Positions 37,054 through 44,785 of a stretch of 64,000 nucleotides of DNA are shown piece by piece. Source of the DNA: Tetragenococcus halophilus subsp. halophilus DSM 20339 (GTDB lineage: Bacteria > Bacillota > Bacilli > Lactobacillales > Enterococcaceae). The notes under the pieces were generated by a model that ran no database searches, was not told the DNA's origin, and saw only the letters and a list, made by a program, of their open reading frames with translations. A program made the translations under genes and the position numbers. The stretch is from NCBI RefSeq assembly GCF_003841405.1, contig NZ_PXYA01000001.1, forward strand, positions 372,001-436,000. Direction: 5' to 3'. Positions within the stretch are counted from its first letter, which is position 1, and the number at the start of each line of letters is the position of its first letter.

Positions 37054-37178
37054 GTAAATTCCATTTTATTTTATTATTGGCGTTGACACTGTTCTTTAAT
37101 TGGCGTAATCTTTAAAACATATTGAATTTTCTAATTATTTAAAAATTAGTTAATGAGTAAAAGGTAAGGAGTGAGTAT

Positions 37179-38555
37179 ATGAGTCAAATTAGTACAGAAG
37201 AAATCAAACGTATTTCAGACAAAAATATGGCGCGTTTTTATGATTACTTAAGGTTAGAATCAGTGTCAGCTCAAGGAAGACAAATTAACCAAACAGCCGA
37301 AGCTGTACAATCATTTATTGAAAATACTGGAGGAGAGGCAAAGGTTTTAGCATTAGAAGGTGCTCATCCAGTTGTTTATGGTTTTTTTGCGGCTGGACCA
37401 TCTGGTGATGCTGAGAAGACATTATTATTTTATGACCATTATGATGTACAACCAGAAGACCCATTAGATGAGTGGAACACTGTGCCTTTTGAACCGACTG
37501 AAAAAGATGGCCTTTTGTATGCTCGCGGTGTATCCGATAATAAAGCTAATTTTGTGGCCCGCATCAATGCGATAGAAGCCTATAAAAATACAGAAGGGGG
37601 ATTACCTGTTAATGTCAAGTTCTTCGTCGAAGGAGAAGAAGAAATCGGGAGTCCTCATGTAAATGATTATCTTGAAGCCTATGCTGATTTATTTGCTGCC
37701 GATGTTTGTATATGGGAGTCAAGTTCGAAAGATTCTGAAGAACGTTTGAAGATTTCAGCAGGCGTCAAAGGTATTGCTTATTATGAAGCTCGTGTAAAGA
37801 GTGCTGATATTGATATGCATTCATCTTTAGCGGCTATTGCTGACAATTCAGCATGGCGTTTAGTTCAAGCTTTAGCAAGTATGAGAAATGTTAACAACGA
37901 AATTACAGTAGATGGTTTTTATGACATGATGACAGCTCCAACAGATCTTGAAAAAAGGGTAGCTAATCGTATACCTTTTGATCCTGAAGCTAGTAAGCAA
38001 ACTTACGGTTTGAAGCACCCATTGATTACAGATCAATTGCCGTATACACCCGAAGAAGCTTTGGTTTTTTATCCGACGTTAACGATCAGTGGTTTATTAT
38101 CTGGTTATACGGGCCCTGGTGCTAAAACCATCTTGCCTAGACAAGCCATGGCAAAAATTGATGTTCGTTTAGTTCCTGGATATGAGCCTGATAAGGTAAC
38201 AGAACTATTGAGGAAACACTTAGATAGTAATGGTTTTGAAGATGTTGCCTTAGAGCTGATCACATCAGTTATGCCGTTTAGAACAAATTTAGAAGATCCT
38301 TTTGTAGAAATTGTTATTGACTCTGCAAAAAAAGTCTATGGGGAGGATAAAGTTGTTTTAGAACCTAATTCTGCTGGAACGGGTCCTATGTACGGTTTTG
38401 GCAAGTATTTAAATGTTCCTATTCTTGGAAGTGGCACTGAATGGGAAAAATCCGGAGCACACGCCCCGAATGAAAATATTCGTTTGGCTGATTTCTATCA
38501 AGGGGTAGAGCATATGGTTGTTCTACTGGATCGTTTTAAAAATTCGGAAAAATAG
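37179..38555 (+). CDS. M20 family metallopeptidase
   Basis: This 458-aa zinc peptidase has the M20 di-metal motifs: LLFYDHYDVQP (first His and Asp), DGLLYARGVSDNKAN (bridging Asp), FFVEGEEEIGSPH (catalytic and ligand Glu), and a late His in SGAHAPNENI. The dimerisation lid region lies near residues 205-330. It probably hydrolyses dipeptides or acylated amino acids in the cytoplasm. No signal peptide is seen. Its closest relatives are annotated M20/M25/M40 dipeptidases. It is not clearly PepV. The SD AAGGAG precedes the ATG, and a terminator follows. Confidence 0.9.
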   Translation: MSQISTEEIKRISDKNMARFYDYLRLESVSAQGRQINQTAEAVQSFIENTGGEAKVLALEGAHPVVYGFFAAGPSGDAEKTLLFYDHYDVQPEDPLDEWNTVPFEPTEKDGLLYARGVSDNKANFVARINAIEAYKNTEGGLPVNVKFFVEGEEEIGSPHVNDYLEAYADLFAADVCIWESSSKDSEERLKISAGVKGIAYYEARVKSADIDMHSSLAAIADNSAWRLVQALASMRNVNNEITVDGFYDMMTAPTDLEKRVANRIPFDPEASKQTYGLKHPLITDQLPYTPEEALVFYPTLTISGLLSGYTGPGAKTILPRQAMAKIDVRLVPGYEPDKVTELLRKHLDSNGFEDVALELITSVMPFRTNLEDPFVEIVIDSAKKVYGEDKVVLEPNSAGTGPMYGFGKYLNVPILGSGTEWEKSGAHAPNENIRLADFYQGVEHMVVLLDRFKNSEK

Positions 38556-38576
38556 TCAGAGATTACAGAAAATGAT

Positions 38577-38619
38577 ACCAAGGAAGACAATGAAGGTCTT
38601 TTTCCTTGGTCTTTTTCTA
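38577..38619 (+). terminator. Terminator of the M20 peptidase gene
   Basis: ACCAAGGAA pairs with TTCCTTGGT around a loop of about 18 bases that can itself pair (GAC with GTC), followed by CTTTTTC. Confidence 0.75.
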
Positions 38620-38732
38620 GTTTCATAGGTCAACTTACTTGATTTTTATTTTTTGATAGCGCTTTTTCTGTTAAAATAAAAGAAATAGTAGTTGTTTATC
38701 TTTATAAACTAAAAAATTAAGAAGGGGTAATA

Positions 38733-39503
38733 GTGGAAAAAAATCGGACAACAACTTATAGTCCGCTTAGAGACAATGTATTAGATGTCGCATTTTACCT
38801 ACAAAGAATCGGTGGAGGGAAACTTGAAAATTACGCACAAGTTTGTTTTTTGAAATGGGCTATTGAAAAGAGAATTCTTATCTTAGAGAACGATTCATTG
38901 ATCAAAAGAGCGCCTACTACGATGTTTTTTCTAACAGAAGATAGAATGGAAGAGGAATCAGTTGAGTCTTTACTTTGGAATATTTTATTGGAAGCTGCAG
39001 ATGAAAAAAACAAAATAATCGATCAAGAACTTAAAAACATCGTTAAAGAGGAGGCTTTACTTTTTGTTTCCTTAGAAAATAAATTGACGAATGATTCAAA
39101 GAATTTCTTGATTGAAAATGGATTTTTAGTGGAAAAAGAGCGGCGATTGCTTTATTTTAACCTCAAAACAAGTCAGCATAGTACGACAAAAGGTGAGAAG
39201 TTATATAACCATTTAAAAGAATACTTTCATTATCTAGAAGATCTTATTGACCAAAATTTTGATTTGAAAAATGAGATTGAATCTTGGGAAGAAGTCTTTA
39301 CTTGGATAAGTCTTTTTGGTTTGGCGGATAAAGTATATAATAAAATGAAAAAAATACCTTCTCAGCAGCTTGATATACCAACAGGAATGCCTAAACAACT
39401 TATAGAAACGTATAAAAAACTGGCTCCATTTTTGGATAGTTTTTCTATCGGGTTTACTTATGCAAGTAATTCTATGAATTCTGGTAGAAGTTGCTGTGTG
39501 TAG
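38733..39503 (+). CDS. Protein resembling the C-terminal part of DUF2207 membrane proteins
   Basis: This 256-aa protein is not clearly functional. The segment TTYSPLRDNVLDVAFYLQRIGGGKLENYAQ resembles the point where DUF2207 proteins enter their cytoplasmic part. ESWEEVFTWISLFGLADKVYNKMKK matches its later conserved helix. The usual N-terminal signal, beta domain and transmembrane helices are absent, and the normal Ser/Gly-rich end is replaced by SMNSGRSCCV. It starts with GTG behind AAGGGG and has a plausible promoter (TTGATA at 38653). It may be a diverged stand-alone version or a truncated relic. Confidence 0.6.
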   Translation: MEKNRTTTYSPLRDNVLDVAFYLQRIGGGKLENYAQVCFLKWAIEKRILILENDSLIKRAPTTMFFLTEDRMEEESVESLLWNILLEAADEKNKIIDQELKNIVKEEALLFVSLENKLTNDSKNFLIENGFLVEKERRLLYFNLKTSQHSTTKGEKLYNHLKEYFHYLEDLIDQNFDLKNEIESWEEVFTWISLFGLADKVYNKMKKIPSQQLDIPTGMPKQLIETYKKLAPFLDSFSIGFTYASNSMNSGRSCCV

Positions 39504-39542
39504 AATTTTAGTAAGCTTTTATTGAGCTAACAATAGATTGAC

Positions 39543-39601
39543 AAAAAAGAGAGGATCGTTAGGTTCACAGTAAGTAAACCTAACGATCCTCTCTTTTTTA
39601 A
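39543..39601. terminator. Strong bidirectional terminator
   Basis: AAAAAAGAGAGGATCGTTAG pairs with CTAACGATCCTCTCTTTTTT (stem of over 20 bp, extending to GGTT/AACC). It separates the DUF2207-like gene from the convergent BCCT gene. Confidence 0.92.
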
Positions 39602-39611
39602 TTGAAGAACT

Positions 39612-41564
39612 CTACTGCGAGCTTTGACTTTCTGTATTGTAGTCATCTTCATTTGTTTCTTCGTTTGTATCTTCTTCAGGATCTTCTTCTTCAGCAAGTT
39701 TTTCAGCAACATTTTCGACTAAAGCCTTGTCTTCAACATTAGATTGTACAACTTCAGTGATAATATGATCATTTCTGACTTTGCGGAGTTTTTCTCTAAC
39801 CGCTCGTTCGATCAAGAACTCTTGTCTTAATCCTAGGTATAAGGAATAAACCATAGCAAGTAAAACAAAGGTAAACGGTAGCCCGGTAATAATCGAAGCT
39901 GTCTGTAAGGCAGTCAGACCTCCACCAATAAGTAATACTGCAGCTACAGCACCTTCTATGATAGCCCAAAAAATTCTTTGTGCGAGAGGAGTATCCAATT
40001 TTCCTCCTGAAGTTAAGTGATCAATCACCAATGAACCTGAATCAGAAGAAGTAATAAAGAACACTGTAACCAATATGATTCCCACAACTGATAAAATACT
40101 CGATAGTGGCAAGCTATCTGATAATGAGAACAGGGCTAAGGATTCATCCACATTAACGACACTTGCTAAATCATTTATACCATTGATTTGTTGATATAAG
40201 GCAGTTCCTCCAAGTATACTCATAAATATTGCCGAGATGATCGTTGGAACAAGAACGACACCGATGATAAATTCCTTAACGGATCTACCTTTAGAAATCC
40301 TGGCAATAAACATTCCTACAAATGGAGACCAAGAAATCCACCAAGCCCAATAAAACAATGTCCAACTACCTTGCCAATTTGTACTAGTGAAGGTTTCTGT
40401 CCAAAAGCTCATTTCTATAAAGTTCGCAGCATAATACCCAAGATTTTGTGTAAAGCCGCTCAGTATAAATACCGTAGGGCCTACTAAGAGGATGAAAAGA
40501 GCAAAAATTGCTGCTAAGACCATATTGATTTCGCTTAATTTTTGTACACCCTTATCAAGCCCTAAAACGACTGAAGTTGTTGCAAAAGCGGTAATTACAA
40601 TGATTAATACAATCTGAATGCCTGGACTTATTGATATCCCGAAAAGATAATTTAAACCAGCATTAACTTGTGAAACGCCAAGTCCAAGAGAGGTGGCCAA
40701 TCCCGTCATGGTTGCTAAAACAGATAATATATCAATGATGTTACCCCACCAGCCGTATATCTTATTTCCTATCAAAGGGTAAAAAAGGGAGCGTATTGTT
40801 AAAGGAAGCCCCTTATTATAAGAAAAGAAAGCAAGCCCTAAACCTACGATCGCATAAATTGCCCAGGGATGTATCCCCCAGTGGAAGAAAGATGAGGTCA
40901 ATGCTGTTTTAACCGCTCCAGCAGAATTTGGATCAACATTAAACATGGGAGAAGGTTCACCTAAGTGTGAGATGGGTTCTGCGACACTCCAGAAAACAAG
41001 TCCGATGCCCATTCCTGCACTTAATAACATCGCAAACCAGCCCCACCTGGAAAATTCTGGCTTAGCATCGTTACCGCCGATGACGATTTTTCCATAACGG
41101 CTGAAAGCAAAAAAGAGACCTGCGCCAATAAATATGGCGGTTGCTAAAATCATAAACCAACCTGTGTAATTTGTAACAGCGTCTAAAATGTAATCAAAAA
41201 CGACATTTGCTTCTTGCGAAAATATTGATAATAAAATGATGAATAATAACAAGATGATAGTCGCAGGAATGGTAACTTGGGGGTGAATATCAACGCCCCA
41301 TCCTTTCCAATTACGTTCCCCAATTTCTTCTTTTCCTTCTTCATCGAATAAAGACGTCGTAGGATTTATTTGCAAACCTCTAAATGGTGGCCGATTTTCT
41401 ATGGCTTCTTTACGCGCTCGGGCTTCTTCTTTGCGCATTTTTCTAGCTAATTCGCGTTCTGATTCAAGTTCTGGGTTACGTTTTGATCTTGTATTTTCTT
41501 TTCCACGTCTACGATTTCCTTTTCTCGCTTGCTTCTGAGTATGATTCTCTTTGTTTTCAGGCAA
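39612..41564 (-). CDS. BCCT family transporter (glycine betaine/choline/carnitine)
   Basis: This 650-aa secondary transporter of compatible solutes has 12 hydrophobic helices. The GMGIGLVFWSVAEP motif in helix 3 is of the sodium-coupled type, and the Trp-rich substrate box WTLFYWAWWISWSPFVGMF near residue 385 is diagnostic. A long, very basic N-terminal tail (about 55 residues rich in Lys, Arg and Glu) and a Glu/Asp/Asn-rich C-terminal tail of about 60 residues are likely osmosensing or regulatory. The start is TTG behind AAAGGAAA. Uptake of betaine under high salt is the expected role. The exact substrate is not settled. Confidence 0.92.
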   Translation of the reverse strand: MPENKENHTQKQARKGNRRRGKENTRSKRNPELESERELARKMRKEEARARKEAIENRPPFRGLQINPTTSLFDEEGKEEIGERNWKGWGVDIHPQVTIPATIILLLFIILLSIFSQEANVVFDYILDAVTNYTGWFMILATAIFIGAGLFFAFSRYGKIVIGGNDAKPEFSRWGWFAMLLSAGMGIGLVFWSVAEPISHLGEPSPMFNVDPNSAGAVKTALTSSFFHWGIHPWAIYAIVGLGLAFFSYNKGLPLTIRSLFYPLIGNKIYGWWGNIIDILSVLATMTGLATSLGLGVSQVNAGLNYLFGISISPGIQIVLIIVITAFATTSVVLGLDKGVQKLSEINMVLAAIFALFILLVGPTVFILSGFTQNLGYYAANFIEMSFWTETFTSTNWQGSWTLFYWAWWISWSPFVGMFIARISKGRSVKEFIIGVVLVPTIISAIFMSILGGTALYQQINGINDLASVVNVDESLALFSLSDSLPLSSILSVVGIILVTVFFITSSDSGSLVIDHLTSGGKLDTPLAQRIFWAIIEGAVAAVLLIGGGLTALQTASIITGLPFTFVLLAMVYSLYLGLRQEFLIERAVREKLRKVRNDHIITEVVQSNVEDKALVENVAEKLAEEEDPEEDTNEETNEDDYNTESQSSQ

Positions 41565-41631
41565 TATTTGATTTCCTTTCTATTTTTTTTATTAATGTAG
41601 CGCTCGTGATGATTGTCTTTAGGAGTTCATT

Positions 41632-41658
41632 AAAAAAGAGAGGCAATTCCTCTCTTTT
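41632..41658 (-). terminator. Terminator-like hairpin inside the BCCT gene leader
   Basis: On the minus strand AAAAGAGAGG pairs with CCTCTCTTTT around a 5-base loop and runs into TTTTTTAA. It lies between the promoter at 41706-41733 and the start codon at 41564, so it sits in the leader of the transporter mRNA. Confidence 0.65.
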
Positions 41659-41705
41659 CTCATGTTCTCATTCATAAACAACCAAAATATAATATAATCA
41701 GAAGT

Positions 41706-41733
41706 ATTATATCATTTTCATTTCTGTAATCAA
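41706..41733 (-). promoter_or_regulatory. Promoter of the BCCT transporter gene
   Basis: On the minus strand TTGATT (41733-41728) and TATAAT (41711-41706) are 16 bp apart. The resulting leader would be about 135 bases. Confidence 0.65.
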
Positions 41734-41923
41734 ATATCTAAATTATTTTTTTAGTTATAATGAGTGAAATAAAGGGATCATTCACTAAATTTCATTGACT
41801 AGTTTCTAAAGATAAAAAGCGTTTTCTCAAGCATTATGGTATACTGTTGTTACGTTTACTAGAAAAAACTTTGTACTAAACTCAGAGCTTTGTTAAGCTA
41901 TAAGCAATAGAAAGGATGTAATA

Positions 41924-41974
41924 ATGGAGCATTCCCAAATGAAAGATAAAATAAATCCTATGAGCAGCAAATGA
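41924..41974 (+). CDS. 16-codon upstream ORF overlapping the next gene
   Basis: This short frame (MEHSQMKDKINPMSSK) has a good SD (AGAAAGGATG) and ends in TGA overlapping the ATG of the next gene (ATGA at 41971). It is either a leader ORF that couples translation or the original 5' end of the next gene separated by a frameshift. Confidence 0.4.
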   Translation: MEHSQMKDKINPMSSK

Positions 41975-42354
41975 ATAGTTCTTTGGCTAAAGAGGCTGAT
42001 TTAGAAACTATTGCGAATTTTTATACGGAAGAATTTATCGCTGCTAATCCAACTGGGGTAAAAACGGGAGAAAATAATGATCAGCTTAAAGAGGCAATGG
42101 ATAAAGGGTATGAATATTACCGTTTAATTGGTACAAAAGAAATGAAATGCCAGTCTATTGATACTATACCTCTTGACGAGCAGCATGCAGTTGCTACTAC
42201 TCATTGGAAAGCCGTTTATCTTAAAGAAGAAAAAGAAATAGTTATTCCTTTTACATCGAATTATCTTATTCAATTTAGAGAAGGTCAGCCTAAAATCTTT
42301 GGTTGGGTCACTGGAGATGAGACGCAAGTATTAAAAGAACATGGCATTATTTAA
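41971..42354 (+). CDS. NTF2-like/SnoaL-type small protein
   Basis: This 127-aa protein of unknown function has a helix-rich start (LAKEADLETIANFYTEEFIAANPTG) followed by strands (HAVATTHWKAVYLKEEKEIVIPFTSNYLIQFREGQPKIFGWVTGDE), the pattern of cone-shaped NTF2-like folds, where W/Y-rich strands line a pocket. It lacks its own SD and starts inside the stop of a 16-codon upstream ORF. It lies 57 bp before an SDR gene in the same orientation, so the two may be co-transcribed. Confidence 0.6.
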   Translation: MNSSLAKEADLETIANFYTEEFIAANPTGVKTGENNDQLKEAMDKGYEYYRLIGTKEMKCQSIDTIPLDEQHAVATTHWKAVYLKEEKEIVIPFTSNYLIQFREGQPKIFGWVTGDETQVLKEHGII

Positions 42355-42410
42355 TAGCTTTTAAAGCGATTTAAAAAAATAAATAACGTTTTGATAGGAG
42401 GAATGAATCA

Positions 42411-43196
42411 ATGGATTTACAAATCAAAGGGAAAACGGCTTTAGTACTAGCTTCAAGCGATGGTTTGGGTAAGGCCATTGCTCAGGAATTAGCCAATGAA
42501 GGAGCTAATGTTATGTTGACTAGCCGCACAGAAGAGAATTTAAAGCTAGCTAAAGAAGAAATTGAAAAAACAGCTACTGGTTCTGTTGCTTATTGCTTGT
42601 TAGATCAGACAAAAAATGAAAGCATTGCAGCAGCAGTAAAAACGACAAGGGAAACATTCGGTTCTATTTCAATTTTAGTGAATAACTCTGGCGGGCCTCC
42701 TGCTGGAAATTTCGAAGATTTTGGAGATGAAGACTGGCAAAAAGCATTTGAGCTTACTTTATTAAGTTATATTCGAGTTATTCGTATGGTTTTACCGGAT
42801 TTAAAAGAAAATAAGGGTCGTATTTTAAATAATACTTCTTCTTCGACAAAAGAACCCATTGATGGGCTGACTTTATCTAATGTATTTAGAGTAGGGATTT
42901 TGGGCCTTGCAAAAACATTATCGCAAGAATTAGCTCAAGATGACATATTAGTAAATACGATTGGACCAGGACGTATTCAAACAAAACGAGTGGACGAACT
43001 TGACCAAGTGAATGCGAAGAAAAAGGGAGAGACAAAAGAAGCTGTACAAGAAGCGAATCTTTCAACTATTCCTATGGGACGTTATGGAAAACCAGAGGAA
43101 TTTGCAAAAGTAGCTACTTTCTTAGTTTCGGGGGCTAACTCTTATCTGACAGGTCAAAATCTTCTGGTTGACGGTGGAAAAGTTAAGTCGATTTAG
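42411..43196 (+). CDS. SDR family protein with altered active site
   Basis: This 261-aa short-chain dehydrogenase-like protein keeps the overall fold: the nucleotide loop is LASSDGLGKAIA in place of TGxxxGIG, NNSGGPP replaces NNAG, and the C-terminus LTGQNLLVDGGKVKSI is standard. The catalytic region NNTSSSTKEPIDGLTLSNVFRVGILGLAKTL has Ser residues but no YxxxK motif. Similar proteins form a known subgroup often annotated as 3-oxoacyl-ACP reductase homologues. The lost Tyr/Lys pair makes normal ketoreductase chemistry doubtful. The SD AGGAGG precedes the ATG. Confidence 0.82.
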   Translation: MDLQIKGKTALVLASSDGLGKAIAQELANEGANVMLTSRTEENLKLAKEEIEKTATGSVAYCLLDQTKNESIAAAVKTTRETFGSISILVNNSGGPPAGNFEDFGDEDWQKAFELTLLSYIRVIRMVLPDLKENKGRILNNTSSSTKEPIDGLTLSNVFRVGILGLAKTLSQELAQDDILVNTIGPGRIQTKRVDELDQVNAKKKGETKEAVQEANLSTIPMGRYGKPEEFAKVATFLVSGANSYLTGQNLLVDGGKVKSI

Positions 43197-43210
43197 GTGA
43201 GAACACAATA

Positions 43211-43257
43211 TAAGGGACGTTAATTAGAGACATTTTCACAATTAATTCCCTTTTTGA
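43211..43257 (+). terminator. Terminator after the SDR gene
   Basis: AAGGGA and TTAATT pair with AATTAA and TCCCTT around a loop of about 14 bases and are followed by TTTTG. Confidence 0.7.
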
Positions 43258-43299
43258 TAAATCTTTAACAATGATTCGTTTTAAAGTGAATTAAATTGA

Positions 43300-43328
43300 T
43301 TGATTCGCTACTAAAGGAATCGTATAAT
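43300..43328 (+). promoter_or_regulatory. Promoter of satD
   Basis: TTGATT at 43300-43305 and TATAAT at 43323-43328 are 17 bp apart. Confidence 0.65.
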
Positions 43329-43348
43329 GGGTTTAGGAGGTGTTTAGC

Positions 43349-44020
43349 ATGTCTACGGCTACAACTTATTATCCCTATATAGCGGTTATTGGCGATATTA
43401 AAGATTCAAGAAATTTAGGTCATCGAAAAGCAAACCAGCAGAAATTTACTAAAACTTTAGCACGATTAAATCATGTGTATCAGAAAGATATAGCAGCTCA
43501 GTTCACAGTGAGTATGGGCGATGCTTTTCAAGGTTTATTGAAAGATGCCAGCCATCTAATGGTAATGCTTTTTGAACTTGAGCTGAGTTTAGCGCCTATT
43601 GAATTACGTATAGGTATTGGTTTAGGTGATATTGAAACAGAGCTTAATACAGAAAATTCTTTATTAAACGATGGTTCTTCTTACCACCGAGCTCGAGCAA
43701 TGATTGAACAGATTGAAAGAAGCGAAAAGCAATACGAGCAATGTTATTCCAATATTTTATTGTCCACTGGGGAGCAAGCTGTTCATTATGAAAAGCTCAT
43801 TAATACGATTTTTTCTCTAGAGTCTGTTATAAAGACGAAATGGACGGAAAGACAAAAAGAAATTATTCGAACTTATTTAGCAAATGAAAAAAACCAATAT
43901 ATGACTGCTGAAGCTTTAAATATTGGACAGTCGAGTGTCAATAAAGCATTGAATAGCGCGGAGTTTTATACCTTTAACAATTCATTAATCACGCTGCAAA
44001 ACGTGATTAATGAATTGTAG
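43349..44020 (+). CDS. satD: SatD family protein
   Basis: This is a 223-aa protein of the SatD family, first named in the Streptococcus mutans sat region. It starts with an alpha/beta segment (YPYIAVIGDIKDSRNLGHR) and a nucleotide-cyclase-like core (FTVSMGDAFQGLL, LRIGIGLGDIET). The C-terminus ends in a helix-turn-helix-like stretch (MTAEALNIGQSSVNKALNSAEFY), so it could bind DNA. Its molecular function is not established. The SD AGGAGG selects the ATG at 43349. It is followed by a DUF3307 gene whose coding start lies 16 bp downstream, a conserved pairing. Confidence 0.8.
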   Translation: MSTATTYYPYIAVIGDIKDSRNLGHRKANQQKFTKTLARLNHVYQKDIAAQFTVSMGDAFQGLLKDASHLMVMLFELELSLAPIELRIGIGLGDIETELNTENSLLNDGSSYHRARAMIEQIERSEKQYEQCYSNILLSTGEQAVHYEKLINTIFSLESVIKTKWTERQKEIIRTYLANEKNQYMTAEALNIGQSSVNKALNSAEFYTFNNSLITLQNVINEL

Positions 44021-44036
44021 CTGGAGATGGGAGTAT

Positions 44037-44774
44037 ATGGTAAATAGTTTATTTTTACATTTTTTTATTGGGCATATCTTAGCCGATTATTATTTTCAGA
44101 CTTCGACAATAGCCAAAGAAAAAGAAAGCACATTCCGTTATTTACTATTGCATTGTTTTATTTATCTAGTGACCATGGTTATAGTTATTTTTCCATTGTT
44201 TAACTGGCCATTATTTTGGGGAGCACTTTTTATTGGGATGATTCACTTTTTCATTGATGCTTGTAAAGCCTTACTCAATAAATATTTTACATTTAACGAT
44301 TTACAAAATGTCCTTCTTTATTTTACGGACCAGCTGTTACACATTTTAACCATTTTATTGCTAGTGACATTTATTGCATTGGCTCAAATAGATATCAATT
44401 ACCTTCTTTTCTTAAAAGAACTATTTGTGTATTTGAATGTTGACTTTAAAGAGATATTATCTTGGGTAACGGTGTTGCTTTTGGTTTTACAACCAAGCAG
44501 TATTACAATCAGAAAAGTTCTCGACCACTTTGATCCCAAGTCTTCAGATGAGGGGGTTGCTAACGCAGGAGCACTTATCGGCGTTTTTGAACGTCTACTT
44601 ATTTTGTTTATGCTTTATGCTAATCAATACGCAGCTATTGGTTTTGTACTAACTGCTAAATCAATTGCTCGTTATAACAAAATAGCTGAAGATCCTAAAT
44701 TTGCGGAATATTATTTATTAGGCACTTTACTAAGTTCGTTGTTAGTGATTGCAAGTTTTACAATTATTTTTTAA
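44037..44774 (+). CDS. DUF3307 membrane protein
   Basis: This 245-aa integral membrane protein has about six hydrophobic helices. The conserved DUF3307 opening is visible: LFLHFFIGHILADYYFQTSTIAKEKES, with the paired helix IGMIHFFIDACKALLNKYF containing His and Asp. These polar residues within helices suggest an enzymatic or ion-handling site. Function is unknown. The SD GGGAG is just before the ATG at 44037. It is partnered with satD upstream and followed 11 bp later by a carboxypeptidase gene. Confidence 0.8.
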   Translation: MVNSLFLHFFIGHILADYYFQTSTIAKEKESTFRYLLLHCFIYLVTMVIVIFPLFNWPLFWGALFIGMIHFFIDACKALLNKYFTFNDLQNVLLYFTDQLLHILTILLLVTFIALAQIDINYLLFLKELFVYLNVDFKEILSWVTVLLLVLQPSSITIRKVLDHFDPKSSDEGVANAGALIGVFERLLILFMLYANQYAAIGFVLTAKSIARYNKIAEDPKFAEYYLLGTLLSSLLVIASFTIIF

Positions 44775-44785
44775 GGGGTACTGAA

